From assembly GCA_038225555.1 (NCBI GenBank), contig JBBRRB010000029.1, forward strand, positions 8,815 through 72,814: a DNA stretch of 64,000 bases, in the 5' to 3' direction. The stretch is from JANXQZ01 sp038225555 (GTDB lineage Bacteria; Acidobacteriota; Terriglobia; Bryobacterales; Bryobacteraceae). The position numbers and the translations under genes are program-made. Below are positions 43,887 to 52,857 of the stretch, one piece after another; positions within the stretch are counted from its first letter, which is position 1, and the number at the start of each line of letters is the position of its first letter. The notes beneath the pieces are model-generated. The model saw only the letters and a list, made by a program, of their open reading frames with translations. It was not told the DNA's origin and did not search any database.

Positions 43887-46775
43887 ATGCTTCCATTTAC
43901 CAAAGGTATTCGTGTGTTCTGTTGGGCGCTCTTCGTCGCTGTGGGCGGCACAGGACTGATGGCGGATGACGTCCTTCATCCTTTGCAACCAGTTTTGGAC
44001 CGTCCCACCCTCACGGCGCTGGGCGTGCAACTTCCGCTGACTGGAGACGATAACTTCAATTCCTCCGTCACGGTGCGCTATCGCAAGGCAGGGACTTCCG
44101 CCTGGTTTCCTGGGCTTCCGCTCTTTCGCGTTCACCCGGAATCGGTGGCAAACTGGAGCATCGCCCCCCAATTCGCAGGGTCCATCTTTGACCTTCGCCC
44201 GGGAACCAGCTACGAGATCGAACTGCACGCAACAGACCCGGACGGACCCGTTGACAACACGTTTACGCTAACCGCGACCACCCGCGCAGTTCCCGCGGAT
44301 CCGCCGACTCCCCGCCTGCGTGCGGCGCACGACGATGCCAGTCTGACCGCGGCCCTCCTGGCAGCGCTGCCAGGCGACATCATCACCCTGGCTGACGGCG
44401 TCTACACGGGCCCTATTTCATTTGTCGGATCGGGCACGGAGCAAAATCCAATCGTGATACGGGGTGCTAGCAGGGATGGCACCGTCATCGACGGCGGAGG
44501 CTGCTCGCCCTGCAATATTTGGGAAATCTACGGCAGCTACGTTCATCTGGAGCGCATGACGCTGCGCAACGCCGAGAGGGCCATTCGGTTTCAACTCCCT
44601 GGCGCGCAGGGCAACGTCGTCCGCCGCGTCCACATTTCCAATACCCGGCTGGGAATTGGCGCCCGCCTTGATCAACTGGATTTCTACATTTGCGATAACG
44701 TCGCGGAAGGCAGACTGAGCTGGCCGCAGGTTTACAGCGACGACCACGGATCCCATGCCAATGACGACGGAATTGCAGTCGCGGGTTTCGGCCACGTGGT
44801 TTGTCATAACCAAATCTCCGGCTTCGGCGACGCCATGAAGACCCAGCAGGATGGAGCCAGAGCAGTCGATTTCTACGGGAACGACATATTGTTCACCTAC
44901 GACAACGGGATCGAACTGGACGGCAGCGAAGGCAACTCCCGCTGCCTGCGCAACCGCTTCACCAACGCCTGGGACACGCTCAGCGTCCAGCCGATCTACG
45001 GCGGACCGGCTTATTTGCTTCGCAATGTGGTTGTAAACGCGGCGGACGAGCAGATGAAGTTCCATGCCTTGGGGCTTCAGCCTCCGCCGGAGCCGAACGG
45101 CGTGCTGGCCTATCACAACACGTTCGTATCTACCGCTAACGATCTGCATATGAACACTCCCAACGCGAGCCATCACTTCGCGATTGAGAATAACCTTTTC
45201 ATCGGACCTTCCATCCTTCCGGACAAGGCTGTCAAATGGGATGGACCAATTGACGACGGCCTGTTCGACTACAACGGATATTTCCCGGACGGTCCGATGA
45301 CCTTCAACTTCGTCGGAACAGGCTACCGGAACTGGCCCAACTTCGCGGCTGTCCAGGCAGGCGGTCTCGAAACACATGGTCTGGTGCTTGCTGGACGGCC
45401 TTTCGCCACGCCCATCGCGCTTCCGCCGACTTATCAAACGCTGATGGCGCCAATGGACGTGGCCTTAGCACCTGCCTCCAGTGCTCTGGACCGGGGCGTC
45501 AAGCTCGCAAACATCAATGACGCATACACCGGGACCGCTCCGGATTTAGGCGCTCAGGAACTCGGCTGTCCTGCACCGATTTATGGGCCGCGCCCGGAAG
45601 GAATCGATGAGACCAATGAGCCTCTCGGTTGTGCCGCGTCCATTCCCGCTACGGGGCGGATTCAAGTCTGCGTGTCCGGTGTTGCTACCGCTTTTACCTT
45701 TAACGTGGGCGGAACCACGGTCGTAGTCCCAGGCGGATCCTGCAACTCGCCGCTTACAATGCCTGTTGGATCCGTCGCAATCGCGCAGTCCCAGGTGGCG
45801 GGCACGTCATTGACGGGAATCGCTACCCTGCCAGCGGGGCTTCTCGTAAGCAGCAATCTTAGCGCGGGTACGGCGACGGTGACCGTGGCTTCCGGAACTC
45901 AGACTGTGGTCACGTTCACCAATGCGCCGCCCAACCCGGGTCTGGTACAAATTTGCACTGTGGCTGGCAACGGGATTGCCCCGGGCACACCGTTCACGTT
46001 CAACGTTGAGGGCACAACAATCACTGTCCCAAGCGGCTCGTGCGGCCCTCCTAAAAGTGTATTAGCGGGTTCGGCCATTATCGCTCAAACGCTCCCGACT
46101 GGCATATCGCTGACGGGCGTCGCCACGATGCCGAGCGCCGCGCTGTTGAGTAGCGCGAGTCTTGCCTCCGGCAACGCTATTGTGACGATTCTCCCTGGAG
46201 CACAGACAACCACAACCTTTACGAATGCACTTGCGTCCCCTGTGCCAACGGACGCGTTCCAGGTCTATTGCCAATCGAATTTGAACATCGGAGACTCGAC
46301 GGTCAATCTCACCAATACCGGTACTGTGGGCGATATTTGCGTGAATGTGTACGCGTTCGATCCCAGCGAATCGCTTGTATCCTGCTGCTCCTGTCTGGTT
46401 ACGCCGAACGCGCTCAATTCTCTTTCGGCTCGGGACGATCTCATCTCCAACACCATCACTGCCAGCGCACCCTCATCGATCGTTGTCAAGCTGCTCGCCT
46501 CGCTGCCAAGCAACGGTGCAAGTTGCAATGCAGCCTCGCCTGCGTCCGCGAACTTGGCCCCAGGTCTGCGAGCCTGGGGCACCAGCCTGCATGCGCTGCC
46601 GCCGTCTCCATCTGGCGCTTATGGCGTGACGGAGAGCCCCTTCAAACAAGCCACTCTGAGTGCCGCTGAGCTGACTAGGATCACGAATCTTTGCGCCTTC
46701 TTCCAATCGAACGGCAGCGGATTCGGGATTTGCAAATCCTGTCGACTCGGCGGGCTCGGCGGCTTGAACCAGTGA
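43887..46775 (+). CDS. Secreted right-handed parallel beta-helix protein with two tandem C-terminal domains
   Basis: The start at 43887 (MLPFTKGIRVFCWALFVAVG) gives a signal peptide; the longer frame from 43734 is unlikely. About 962 residues. A fibronectin-III-like domain (about 30-145) is followed by a beta-helix (about 155-520) with DIITLADGVYTGPISFVGSG, VHLERMTLRNAERAIRF and GNDILFTYDNGIELDGSEGN. Two tandem repeats of about 95 residues then occur (each with FTFNVxG, then a TFTNA end). The last 180 residues include a Cys-rich patch (LVSCCSCLV) and CKSCRLGGLGGLN at the end. Probably surface-exposed; polysaccharide binding or cleavage is possible. Confidence 0.82.
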   Translation: MLPFTKGIRVFCWALFVAVGGTGLMADDVLHPLQPVLDRPTLTALGVQLPLTGDDNFNSSVTVRYRKAGTSAWFPGLPLFRVHPESVANWSIAPQFAGSIFDLRPGTSYEIELHATDPDGPVDNTFTLTATTRAVPADPPTPRLRAAHDDASLTAALLAALPGDIITLADGVYTGPISFVGSGTEQNPIVIRGASRDGTVIDGGGCSPCNIWEIYGSYVHLERMTLRNAERAIRFQLPGAQGNVVRRVHISNTRLGIGARLDQLDFYICDNVAEGRLSWPQVYSDDHGSHANDDGIAVAGFGHVVCHNQISGFGDAMKTQQDGARAVDFYGNDILFTYDNGIELDGSEGNSRCLRNRFTNAWDTLSVQPIYGGPAYLLRNVVVNAADEQMKFHALGLQPPPEPNGVLAYHNTFVSTANDLHMNTPNASHHFAIENNLFIGPSILPDKAVKWDGPIDDGLFDYNGYFPDGPMTFNFVGTGYRNWPNFAAVQAGGLETHGLVLAGRPFATPIALPPTYQTLMAPMDVALAPASSALDRGVKLANINDAYTGTAPDLGAQELGCPAPIYGPRPEGIDETNEPLGCAASIPATGRIQVCVSGVATAFTFNVGGTTVVVPGGSCNSPLTMPVGSVAIAQSQVAGTSLTGIATLPAGLLVSSNLSAGTATVTVASGTQTVVTFTNAPPNPGLVQICTVAGNGIAPGTPFTFNVEGTTITVPSGSCGPPKSVLAGSAIIAQTLPTGISLTGVATMPSAALLSSASLASGNAIVTILPGAQTTTTFTNALASPVPTDAFQVYCQSNLNIGDSTVNLTNTGTVGDICVNVYAFDPSESLVSCCSCLVTPNALNSLSARDDLISNTITASAPSSIVVKLLASLPSNGASCNAASPASANLAPGLRAWGTSLHALPPSPSGAYGVTESPFKQATLSAAELTRITNLCAFFQSNGSGFGICKSCRLGGLGGLNQ

Positions 46776-46784
46776 TGTTTGTGC

Positions 46785-47726
46785 TCAGAGTTTCACGGCG
46801 CTGATTACCCGTCCCACCGTGCCCCCGGTTTTAGAGTAGAAAGATCCCGTCAGAGTTCTCGAGGAGTCCGGCAGAGGCTGGAGCGACCAGTTGAATTGCC
46901 ATGGCTCCGGCGGTTCATCCAAGGCCGCCAATTCCGGCCATGGGTCTCCCTTGTGAACGAGGATCTGGGAACAAGCAATCCTGCTGGTGAAGTGCACGCT
47001 TCCATCCCGGCAACACTGCGCGTCTGCGATGACGTGCGCCACCTGGAACTGCCCGGCGTAGAGGCCGCGAGGTTCCCCGCGAGCAGGCAAGTGAAAGGTC
47101 AGACTTGCTTGCATCTGACCGTGGCCCATGGTTGTCCCTTGCATGGGAATCAGCAGCGCGAGGTCGCCATTCACTTCCACTGAGTCCGGGAACTTCAAGT
47201 CAATGTGCCTCCATTGATCAAGGGCGAGTTCGAAGTGCCACGACCCGCTGTAGCCGTGCATGATTACAGTCCGTGGCACACCCTCGACCGTGCCCAGCAG
47301 CTCCCCCGCCCAATCGATCAGAGCCTTGTGAGCGGTTTCGTCCTCCCCAGCCGTAGGGGAGTCCATCTTAATGAGATTCAGGCCCTTGAGATCGCTCGGC
47401 AGTTCGGCCTCGCCATACTGGCAGATCACGACGTTGCGGCGTCCCAGACGGGCGGACATCAAGCCAAACTCAAGCATCACGTTCTCGCGCGGAGTGATCA
47501 CCAGCTTGTTCCGGATTTCGCCGACGTCATCAGGCGTGGCGATAAGAATCGCGCCCGAAAGCTTGGCGAGCTCTCCTTCCAAGCTTTCCAGCACGAAATT
47601 GGTCGGATCGAAAATTGAAGTCCAGAACACGCATTCCAGATCTGGAACGCTCGCCAGAGACGTCCGAATCTCGGCTGCCTTGTCCAGCCTTTCGCGCGAG
47701 GACCCAATGAACACGCGCCGCTTCAC
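46785..47726 (-). CDS. TIR-like (CAP12/PF10137-type) protein with a novel C-terminal beta-rich domain
   Basis: A 313-residue protein from a GTG start 8 bp after the symporter stop. Residues 1-125 match the predicted nucleotide-binding TIR-like family: RVFIGSSRERLDKAAEIRTS, IFDPTNFVLESLEGELAKLS, ILIATPDDVGEI, and PRENVMLEFGLMSARLGRRN. In this family the Glu of NVxxEFG is the likely NAD-hydrolysing residue. Residues about 155-313 form a different, beta-rich, tryptophan-containing domain (YSGSWHFELALDQWRHIDLK; TRTLTGSFYSKTGG-like end) that I do not recognise. Known relatives are effectors in cyclic-nucleotide defence, but no cyclase gene is nearby. Close co-directional spacing suggests transcription with nadK. 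Confidence 0.75.
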   Translation of the reverse strand: MKRRVFIGSSRERLDKAAEIRTSLASVPDLECVFWTSIFDPTNFVLESLEGELAKLSGAILIATPDDVGEIRNKLVITPRENVMLEFGLMSARLGRRNVVICQYGEAELPSDLKGLNLIKMDSPTAGEDETAHKALIDWAGELLGTVEGVPRTVIMHGYSGSWHFELALDQWRHIDLKFPDSVEVNGDLALLIPMQGTTMGHGQMQASLTFHLPARGEPRGLYAGQFQVAHVIADAQCCRDGSVHFTSRIACSQILVHKGDPWPELAALDEPPEPWQFNWSLQPLPDSSRTLTGSFYSKTGGTVGRVISAVKL

Positions 47727-47734
47727 GGCTTATT

Positions 47735-48970
47735 CTATACCGCCTGCACCTGAACCTGCTCCTCGCGCGGAACGCTGAGGTCCACCCCTTCCCATCTGGC
47801 GACCACAGCCGACGCCATGCAGTTTCCAAGCAGATTCACCGACGTTCGCGCCATGTCCATTACGGCGTCGGCGCCCAGCAGCACGGCGATTCCCGAGATC
47901 GGAAGATTGAAAGTCGCCAGCGTTCCGGCCAGGATCACAAGCGAGGCGCGCGGCACGGCCGCTACTCCCTTGCTGGTCAACATGAGCGTCAGCATCATCA
48001 GGAGTTGCTGGCTCCAGGGCATCTGCACGCCGGCCGCCTGTGCGACGAAGATAGACGCCAGCGCCAGGTACATCGTGCTTCCGTCTAAATTAAAGCTGTA
48101 GCCGGTGGGCAGCACAAATGCCACGATATGCTTCGGCACGCCGAACAGCTCCATGTTTTCGAGCGCCAGCGGAAGCGCGGCCTCGCTGGATGCGGTCGAG
48201 AAGGCGATCACGAAAGGTTCGCGAACAGCGTGGATGAACCTGCCGAGAGGCACCCTGGCAATGAGAGCCACCGCGCCCAGCACGATCACGACGAAGATCA
48301 GCAGGGCAACATAAAGCGTCAGTACGAGCTTGCCGAGATTCAGCAAGACGAACAACCCTTTGCTCCCGATCGCGAAGGCCATGGAAGCCCCCACGCCGAT
48401 GGGCGCCAAATACATGACGTAGCCCGTATACTTGAACATCACCTCCGACAGCGAGTGGCAGAACTCCACCACTGGTTTCGCCTTGGACCCAAGCGCCGCA
48501 CAGGCTGCCCCAAAGAGGAACGAGAAGACCACGATCTGCAGCACGTCGCCCTTGGCCATCGCGTCGATCACGCTGGCCGGGAAAGTATGCTCCAGGGTTC
48601 CGCTCAAGCTTGGGGGCACCTTCGATACGTTCACCTCCGCCGCCGTCGGATCGAGTCTCATGCCTTCGCCGGGACGCGTGAGGTTCACCGCGCCTAGTCC
48701 CAGAAACAGGGCGATCGTTGTGAGAATCTCGAAATAAATAATAGACTTCAATCCGATGCGGCCCATGGTTTTGACGCTGCCGGTTCCGGCGATTCCATAG
48801 ACCAGCGTCCCGAAAATCAAGGGAGCGATAATCGACTTGATCAGGCGCAGGAATACGTTCGCCAGAGCGGGAACCCATTCGGCCTTAGCGGCGTTCGGGA
48901 AGACCGCCCCGAATGCCACACCCACTGCCATTCCAATAAAGATCCATGTTGTCAGCGAAAGCCTTCTCAT
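47735..48970 (-). CDS. Dicarboxylate/amino acid:cation (Na+ or H+) symporter
   Basis: A 411-residue membrane transporter of the DAACS family. Motifs are IFIGMAVGVAFGAVFPNAAK at the start, the first hairpin region (FSTASSEAALPLALENMELF), then VLPTGYSFNLDGSTMYLALA, and a late GADAVMDMARTSVNLLGNCM. The serine-rich hairpin and the DxxRTxxNxxG substrate-binding helix are intact. It imports C4-dicarboxylates or acidic amino acids with cations. It overlaps nadK by four bases, and the TIR-like gene follows 8 bp later. Confidence 0.94.
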   Translation of the reverse strand: MRRLSLTTWIFIGMAVGVAFGAVFPNAAKAEWVPALANVFLRLIKSIIAPLIFGTLVYGIAGTGSVKTMGRIGLKSIIYFEILTTIALFLGLGAVNLTRPGEGMRLDPTAAEVNVSKVPPSLSGTLEHTFPASVIDAMAKGDVLQIVVFSFLFGAACAALGSKAKPVVEFCHSLSEVMFKYTGYVMYLAPIGVGASMAFAIGSKGLFVLLNLGKLVLTLYVALLIFVVIVLGAVALIARVPLGRFIHAVREPFVIAFSTASSEAALPLALENMELFGVPKHIVAFVLPTGYSFNLDGSTMYLALASIFVAQAAGVQMPWSQQLLMMLTLMLTSKGVAAVPRASLVILAGTLATFNLPISGIAVLLGADAVMDMARTSVNLLGNCMASAVVARWEGVDLSVPREEQVQVQAV

Positions 48971-49830
48971 CGTTCACCCCATTTGAGCTTTTCTCGGAGC
49001 ACGTCGAAAAACAGCATCTTCGGAGGCCGAATCAGATGGATGCTGTGCGACGAACTCCGGCACAGAATGCGGTCTTCATGGACCAATGGCTGGCCGACCT
49101 GGCCGTCAATCGTCAAGTATGCGTCATGATCCTCAGCCAGGCAAATAATCTGGATCTCGCTCGAGTCCGGCACCAGCACCGGACGGTTCGTCAGCATATG
49201 CGGGCAGATCGGCGTTATGCACAGCGCAGCCACCGCAGGAAAAATGATGGGCCCTCCCGCCGAAAGAGAGTAGGCCGTGGAGCCCGTGGGCGTGGCGATA
49301 ATCAAGCCATCCGCTTTGTAGGTGCAGACGTAGTTATTATCGACGTGGGCTTCCAGGTCGATCATGCGCGCGATGGACGACTTGGTAATCACCACGTCGT
49401 TCAGCGCTTCCCAAGATGACACGCTGGTTCCGGCGCGAACCACCTCGCACTCCAGCATTCGGCGGGACGCGATGCGCTGCTCACCTTGCAGCGTGCGCTC
49501 CAGTTCGGGATAGATCTGGTCGATCGTGATGGCAGTCAGAAATCCCAGGCCGCCCAGGTTGACGGCGAAGATGGGAATCTCGCGGCCTCGAACCGCGCGC
49601 GCTGCGGAGAGCAGCGTTCCATCGCCGCCCAGCACGATAATCAATTGCGTTCCATCGGCCACTACGTCCCGCCCCACGCCATCCGCCCGGTCTAGGTACC
49701 CTGCCGTCTCAGCGTCGTACTTTGCGCCGATCCCGTGCCGCGCCAGCCAGCTCAACAGCTCTGTAACGAGCGTGGAAGCGTGCGCGATGCCCGGCTTCGA
49801 GAGAATCCCGACGGTTTGGACATCAAGCAT
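48967..49830 (-). CDS. nadK: NAD kinase
   Basis: A 287-residue kinase that phosphorylates NAD to NADP. Diagnostic motifs are LIIVLGGDGTLLSAAR (GGDG), IFAVNLGGLGFLT, ALNDVVITKSSIARM (NE/ND-type site), and ADGLIIATPTGSTAYSLSAG. The length is standard. It overlaps tlyA by eight bases upstream and the symporter gene by four bases downstream, so translation is coupled in the chain ispA-tlyA-nadK-symporter. Confidence 0.96.
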   Translation of the reverse strand: MLDVQTVGILSKPGIAHASTLVTELLSWLARHGIGAKYDAETAGYLDRADGVGRDVVADGTQLIIVLGGDGTLLSAARAVRGREIPIFAVNLGGLGFLTAITIDQIYPELERTLQGEQRIASRRMLECEVVRAGTSVSSWEALNDVVITKSSIARMIDLEAHVDNNYVCTYKADGLIIATPTGSTAYSLSAGGPIIFPAVAALCITPICPHMLTNRPVLVPDSSEIQIICLAEDHDAYLTIDGQVGQPLVHEDRILCRSSSHSIHLIRPPKMLFFDVLREKLKWGER

Positions 49831-50563
49831 GGGAATCCCGGGCTGCGTGCAGCAGAAACTCGTGATTGCCTTCCGCTCCCAGGATCGGACTCGGCATTAG
49901 CTCCAATCCGAAACCAAGCGCACGCACGGCCCCTTCGACGCGATCGCACGCCAGTTGGTGAAGCAGGGGGTCCCGCACGATGCCGCCCTTGCCGACTTGA
50001 TGCCGCTGCAGTTCGAATTGCGGCTTTACCAGGATCACCATCTCGCCGTTCTCGCTCAGCAGATTCGGAAGCATAGGCAGAATCATGGTCACAGAGATAA
50101 AGCTTACATCACAAACGATCAAGCTGACCGTCTGCGGCACTTGCTCCGTGCCAAGATAGCGCGCATTTACCTGTTCCTGCACCACTACTCGGGGATCGTT
50201 ACGAAGTTTCCAATCGAGTTGGCCGGTGCCCACGTCGATGGCGTAGACCCGCGCTGCCCCGTGTTGCAGCAGGCAATCCGTAAACCCGCCCGTGGAAGAT
50301 CCAACGTCCAGGCAGATCCTTCCTGACGGGTCGATGTGGAATTGCCGCAACGCAGCTTCCAGCTTGAGTCCGCCGCGACTCACATACTTCGGCAGTTCCG
50401 TAACTTCAATCCGGCTATCGTCGGGGACGGAGTGGCCCGCCTTGTCCTCGCGCTGCCCATTCACCAGCACATACCCGGCTAGAATGAGCGCGCGCGCTTT
50501 CTCGCGGGATTCGACCAGTTGCCGATCCACCAAAAGCTGGTCGATGCGCTGCTTGGCCTTCAT
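49823..50563 (-). CDS. tlyA: TlyA-family rRNA (cytidine-2'-O) methyltransferase / hemolysin-like protein
   Basis: A 246-residue protein with an N-terminal S4 RNA-binding domain (RIDQLLVDRQLVESREKARA, then LILAGYVLVNG) and a FtsJ-type methyltransferase: SAM site CLDVGSSTGGFTDCLL, then ARVYAIDVGTGQLDW and LIVCDVSFISVT. TlyA methylates 16S and 23S rRNA at cytidine 2'-OH. It overlaps ispA by four bases and nadK by eight. The usual dxs gene of this cluster is absent from between ispA and tlyA. Confidence 0.95.
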   Translation of the reverse strand: MKAKQRIDQLLVDRQLVESREKARALILAGYVLVNGQREDKAGHSVPDDSRIEVTELPKYVSRGGLKLEAALRQFHIDPSGRICLDVGSSTGGFTDCLLQHGAARVYAIDVGTGQLDWKLRNDPRVVVQEQVNARYLGTEQVPQTVSLIVCDVSFISVTMILPMLPNLLSENGEMVILVKPQFELQRHQVGKGGIVRDPLLHQLACDRVEGAVRALGFGLELMPSPILGAEGNHEFLLHAARDSHA

Positions 50564-51441
50564 GCCTTGCGGTGGACGATCAGGTCCGCCAATTCGCGCA
50601 GCCGATCCGCCCGATGATCCAACGGCTGCAGGGCGCGATGCGCGGCGAGGCGTTCCTCGTCGGCCATCTTGCGGGACCGTTCGAGTCCGTACACCGCCGG
50701 GAACGTGATCTTCTTCTGATGCGCATCCTTGCCCGCCGTTTTTCCGAGCGTCTCGGATGACTGTTCGATATCGAGCACGTCATCCACTATTTGGAACGCT
50801 AAGCCGACATGCTCGCCGTATGAAGACAGCGCACTCAACTCTTCCGGGTTGGCTCCCGCAAAAATTCCTCCCATGCGCAAACTCGCGCGGAGCAGCGCTC
50901 CGGTCTTCGCCCTATGGATACTATCGAGCAACTCCTCGTTCGGGTGGGCGCCTTCGCCTTCGATGTCGGCAACCTGGCCGCCAATCATGCCGCCGACCGT
51001 CCCGGACGCAATCGACAGCTCCTGGATCAGCCTTACTCTGCGCTCGGCATTGATCGGCAGATGAGCGAGAGCTTGAAAGGCGAGCGTGAGCAGAGCGTCC
51101 CCCGCCAGGATCGCCATGGCGTCGCCGAATACTTTGTGGCAAGTTGGCCGACCCCGGCGCAGATCGTCGTTATCGAGTGCCGGTAGATCGTCATGAATCA
51201 GCGAATACGTGTGAATTAGTTCGAGCGCGCAAGCTGCCGCTTCAACACCCTGGGGCTCGTCTTCGATCGCCTGCGCGGCGGCGACGCAGAGGATTGGCCG
51301 AATGCGTTTGCCGCCCGCGAAAAGACTGTAACGCATGGCGCGATGAATGGAAGGAGGCTCTGCTGATTCTGGCGGCACGGCGCGATCCAGGGCGTCATCG
51401 ATCCGGTGTTGAAGCTGAGTAATGTACTGGTCAAGAGTCAT
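50560..51441 (-). CDS. ispA: Polyprenyl (farnesyl/geranylgeranyl) diphosphate synthase
   Basis: A 293-residue trans-prenyltransferase that condenses DMAPP with IPP units. The first aspartate-rich motif is DDLPALDNDD (84-93) and the second is DDVLDIE (220-226); GGKRIRPIL and a QIVDD helix are also present. The FARM spacing DDLPxxDxDD matches farnesyl synthases of the bacterial type. The ATG overlaps the stop of the 23-codon xseB remnant (ATGA), so translation probably depends on that leader. The FPP versus GGPP product cannot be decided. Confidence 0.94.
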   Translation of the reverse strand: MTLDQYITQLQHRIDDALDRAVPPESAEPPSIHRAMRYSLFAGGKRIRPILCVAAAQAIEDEPQGVEAAACALELIHTYSLIHDDLPALDNDDLRRGRPTCHKVFGDAMAILAGDALLTLAFQALAHLPINAERRVRLIQELSIASGTVGGMIGGQVADIEGEGAHPNEELLDSIHRAKTGALLRASLRMGGIFAGANPEELSALSSYGEHVGLAFQIVDDVLDIEQSSETLGKTAGKDAHQKKITFPAVYGLERSRKMADEERLAAHRALQPLDHRADRLRELADLIVHRKA

Positions 51442-51509
51442 GCCTGGCGGGGGCGAAACGGCTCGGGCTGAATCTGGTTATTTGGGGCAGGCTTTTCTTT
51501 GGCGGGCAC
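51438..51509 (-). pseudogene. Internally deleted xseB remnant acting as a 23-codon leader of ispA
   Basis: GTG 51509 opens MPAKEKPAP, joined in frame to NNQIQPEPFRPRQA, then TGA overlapping the ispA ATG. Intact xseB at 52854-53096 has MPAEDKPAA at its start and KIQPEPFRPGQA at its end, so the middle 57 residues or so are missing here. The deletion kept the frame and the ATGA junction. See findings. Confidence 0.8.
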
Positions 51510-51525
51510 TCACCTATTGTAAAGC

Positions 51526-51545
51526 GCGGGCGTTTTCACGCCCGC
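51526..51545 (-). terminator. Hairpin after the secreted HExxE-protein gene
   Basis: GCGGGCG (51526-51532) pairs with CGCCCGC (51539-51545) around a 6-base loop. It begins about 25 bp downstream of the gene stop and just before the mini-ORF. On the minus strand only a poor T-run follows, so read-through into ispA is plausible. Confidence 0.5.
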
Positions 51546-51570
51546 TTGGAAGTGTTAAACCGAAGGCAGT

Positions 51571-52623
51571 CTATGGCTGATACGTACAACCGTTATAGAG
51601 ATTCGAGTATTCCGACTGAATCTCATAAAAACGGAAGTTCTTCAAGAGTACTAGACCATAGTTGAAGCTACGGCTCTGGCACTGATCGCCGTTCTCAGCA
51701 CCCCCTAAGTCGAGATTGTCTCGGTTAAACCAGGCGTTGAGATCGGGGTCCGTAATCGCTTCGAACGTCTCATGCGAAAGAGTGCTCGCTGTTGAATCGG
51801 TAAGTTGTCCGTTGGGGCTCGGGAGACCGGTGACTTGGCAACCCGCTACGTTCTGAAACGGCTCCACGGAAAAGATTATGTGCCCGGCGGCATCGTTGAA
51901 CGTACCGGCAGAATGGAACGCGCAGAACGCAAAGCTGTTATTATTATCCGGCGAATAACATTGAGTATTTGCGGCGTCGAAGCAGTAGTCCTGTCCCTTG
52001 GGCAAGAAGATGTGGTACAGGTTATTGTACCCGTTGCCTTGTAGTGCCAACTGGTGCAGGAGCGGGACAATGTCTCCGATGTGCATAATGTGCGGCAATG
52101 CGCCGTTCGCGGCATACTGCGCCCCAAGCGGGTAGCGCACGAGCGGATAATACGGGTCAAGCGTCATGTGGTCTACCACGTGAATGAACGAGCTGCCTGC
52201 GAGGTTATCTAGAAACACGTCTGGGTCGCCCCAGTGCGTCGCCGGGTTGGGGGACGTAGGTGAGTTTATGTAGACTGGATGCTGTGCCGCGGTATGGAGT
52301 ACCGGATTTCTGTTTGGATTGCTCAAGAAGCCCGGATATACGACAAGGTTGAAGTTTGAGGGCAATCCAGGGCTGAGGCCCGCGCCGCCGCCTGGCGTCA
52401 CATCAGGTCTCAGTTCGGATTTCCAGACTCCAGCCCGGTCTTTCCCCTGAACCACTTTCTGGTGATACTGGAAACTCGCCGGGTCGAAGGTTGCGGCTGC
52501 GCCCGAGGCGTCGTTCAAATTAAGTGCAATGGGTTTAGAGAGCTGAGCGTATGAGATACCGCTCAGAAAAAATACTGCGCATACGGACGCGACATAGCGC
52601 CGGTTAGAGACAAGAGTGGTCAT
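51571..52623 (-). CDS. Secreted protein with a metal-binding-like HExxE...D motif
   Basis: A 350-residue exported protein. The signal peptide is YVASVCAVFFLSGISYAQ. A beta-rich central region (NFNLVVYPGFLSNPNRNPVL) is followed by HVVDHMTLDPYYPLV, HIMHIGDIVPLLHQ and HIFLPKGQDYCFDA. Near the C-terminus the motif is TLSHETFEAITDPDLNAWFN then GGAENGDQC, which recalls secreted EXORDIUM/phosphate-induced-like or metalloprotease-like proteins with HExxE...TDP. Four Cys could form disulfides. The family is uncertain. It sits between the two xseB/ispA copies. Confidence 0.7.
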   Translation of the reverse strand: MTTLVSNRRYVASVCAVFFLSGISYAQLSKPIALNLNDASGAAATFDPASFQYHQKVVQGKDRAGVWKSELRPDVTPGGGAGLSPGLPSNFNLVVYPGFLSNPNRNPVLHTAAQHPVYINSPTSPNPATHWGDPDVFLDNLAGSSFIHVVDHMTLDPYYPLVRYPLGAQYAANGALPHIMHIGDIVPLLHQLALQGNGYNNLYHIFLPKGQDYCFDAANTQCYSPDNNNSFAFCAFHSAGTFNDAAGHIIFSVEPFQNVAGCQVTGLPSPNGQLTDSTASTLSHETFEAITDPDLNAWFNRDNLDLGGAENGDQCQSRSFNYGLVLLKNFRFYEIQSEYSNLYNGCTYQP

Positions 52624-52824
52624 CGATCACATCCTTCAAGTAGAGAAGTTGTGCCCAGAAGAATCCTAACTTCAGGTACAGTGACAACATCGTACTGAAA
52701 CTCGCGCCGAATGTCCACATATTTTTATATTTATTTTTTGCGAATATTTATTTAAGGATTTCCACGTGGAAAGTGCCCTTTTGCGCCGTATTATATTAAA
52801 TAATATCGCGATACATTTTCTCAA
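52624..52824. other. AT-rich spacer downstream of ispA remnant
   Basis: About 200 bp, strikingly AT-rich (52715-52825) in a GC-rich genome, with short palindromes such as ATTATATTAAATAAT. It holds the likely promoter of the secreted-protein gene. The composition suggests recent or foreign origin. Confidence 0.5.
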
Positions 52825-52857
52825 TTATGAGAAAGCAGCGAACTGATCGAGAGTCAT
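52825..52857 (-). pseudogene. First 10 codons of a truncated ispA copy
   Basis: Overlapping the xseB stop (ATGA), the frame reads MTLDQFAAFS and then TAA. Intact ispA begins MTLDQYITQL. The DNA around both starts is nearly identical, so this is a remnant of a second ispA start, cut by the AT-rich spacer. Confidence 0.8.

Noticed and set aside
44418..45437. A 339-residue open frame opposite the beta-helix gene
   Set aside because: Shadow of a strongly supported secreted protein; no signature or plausible start.
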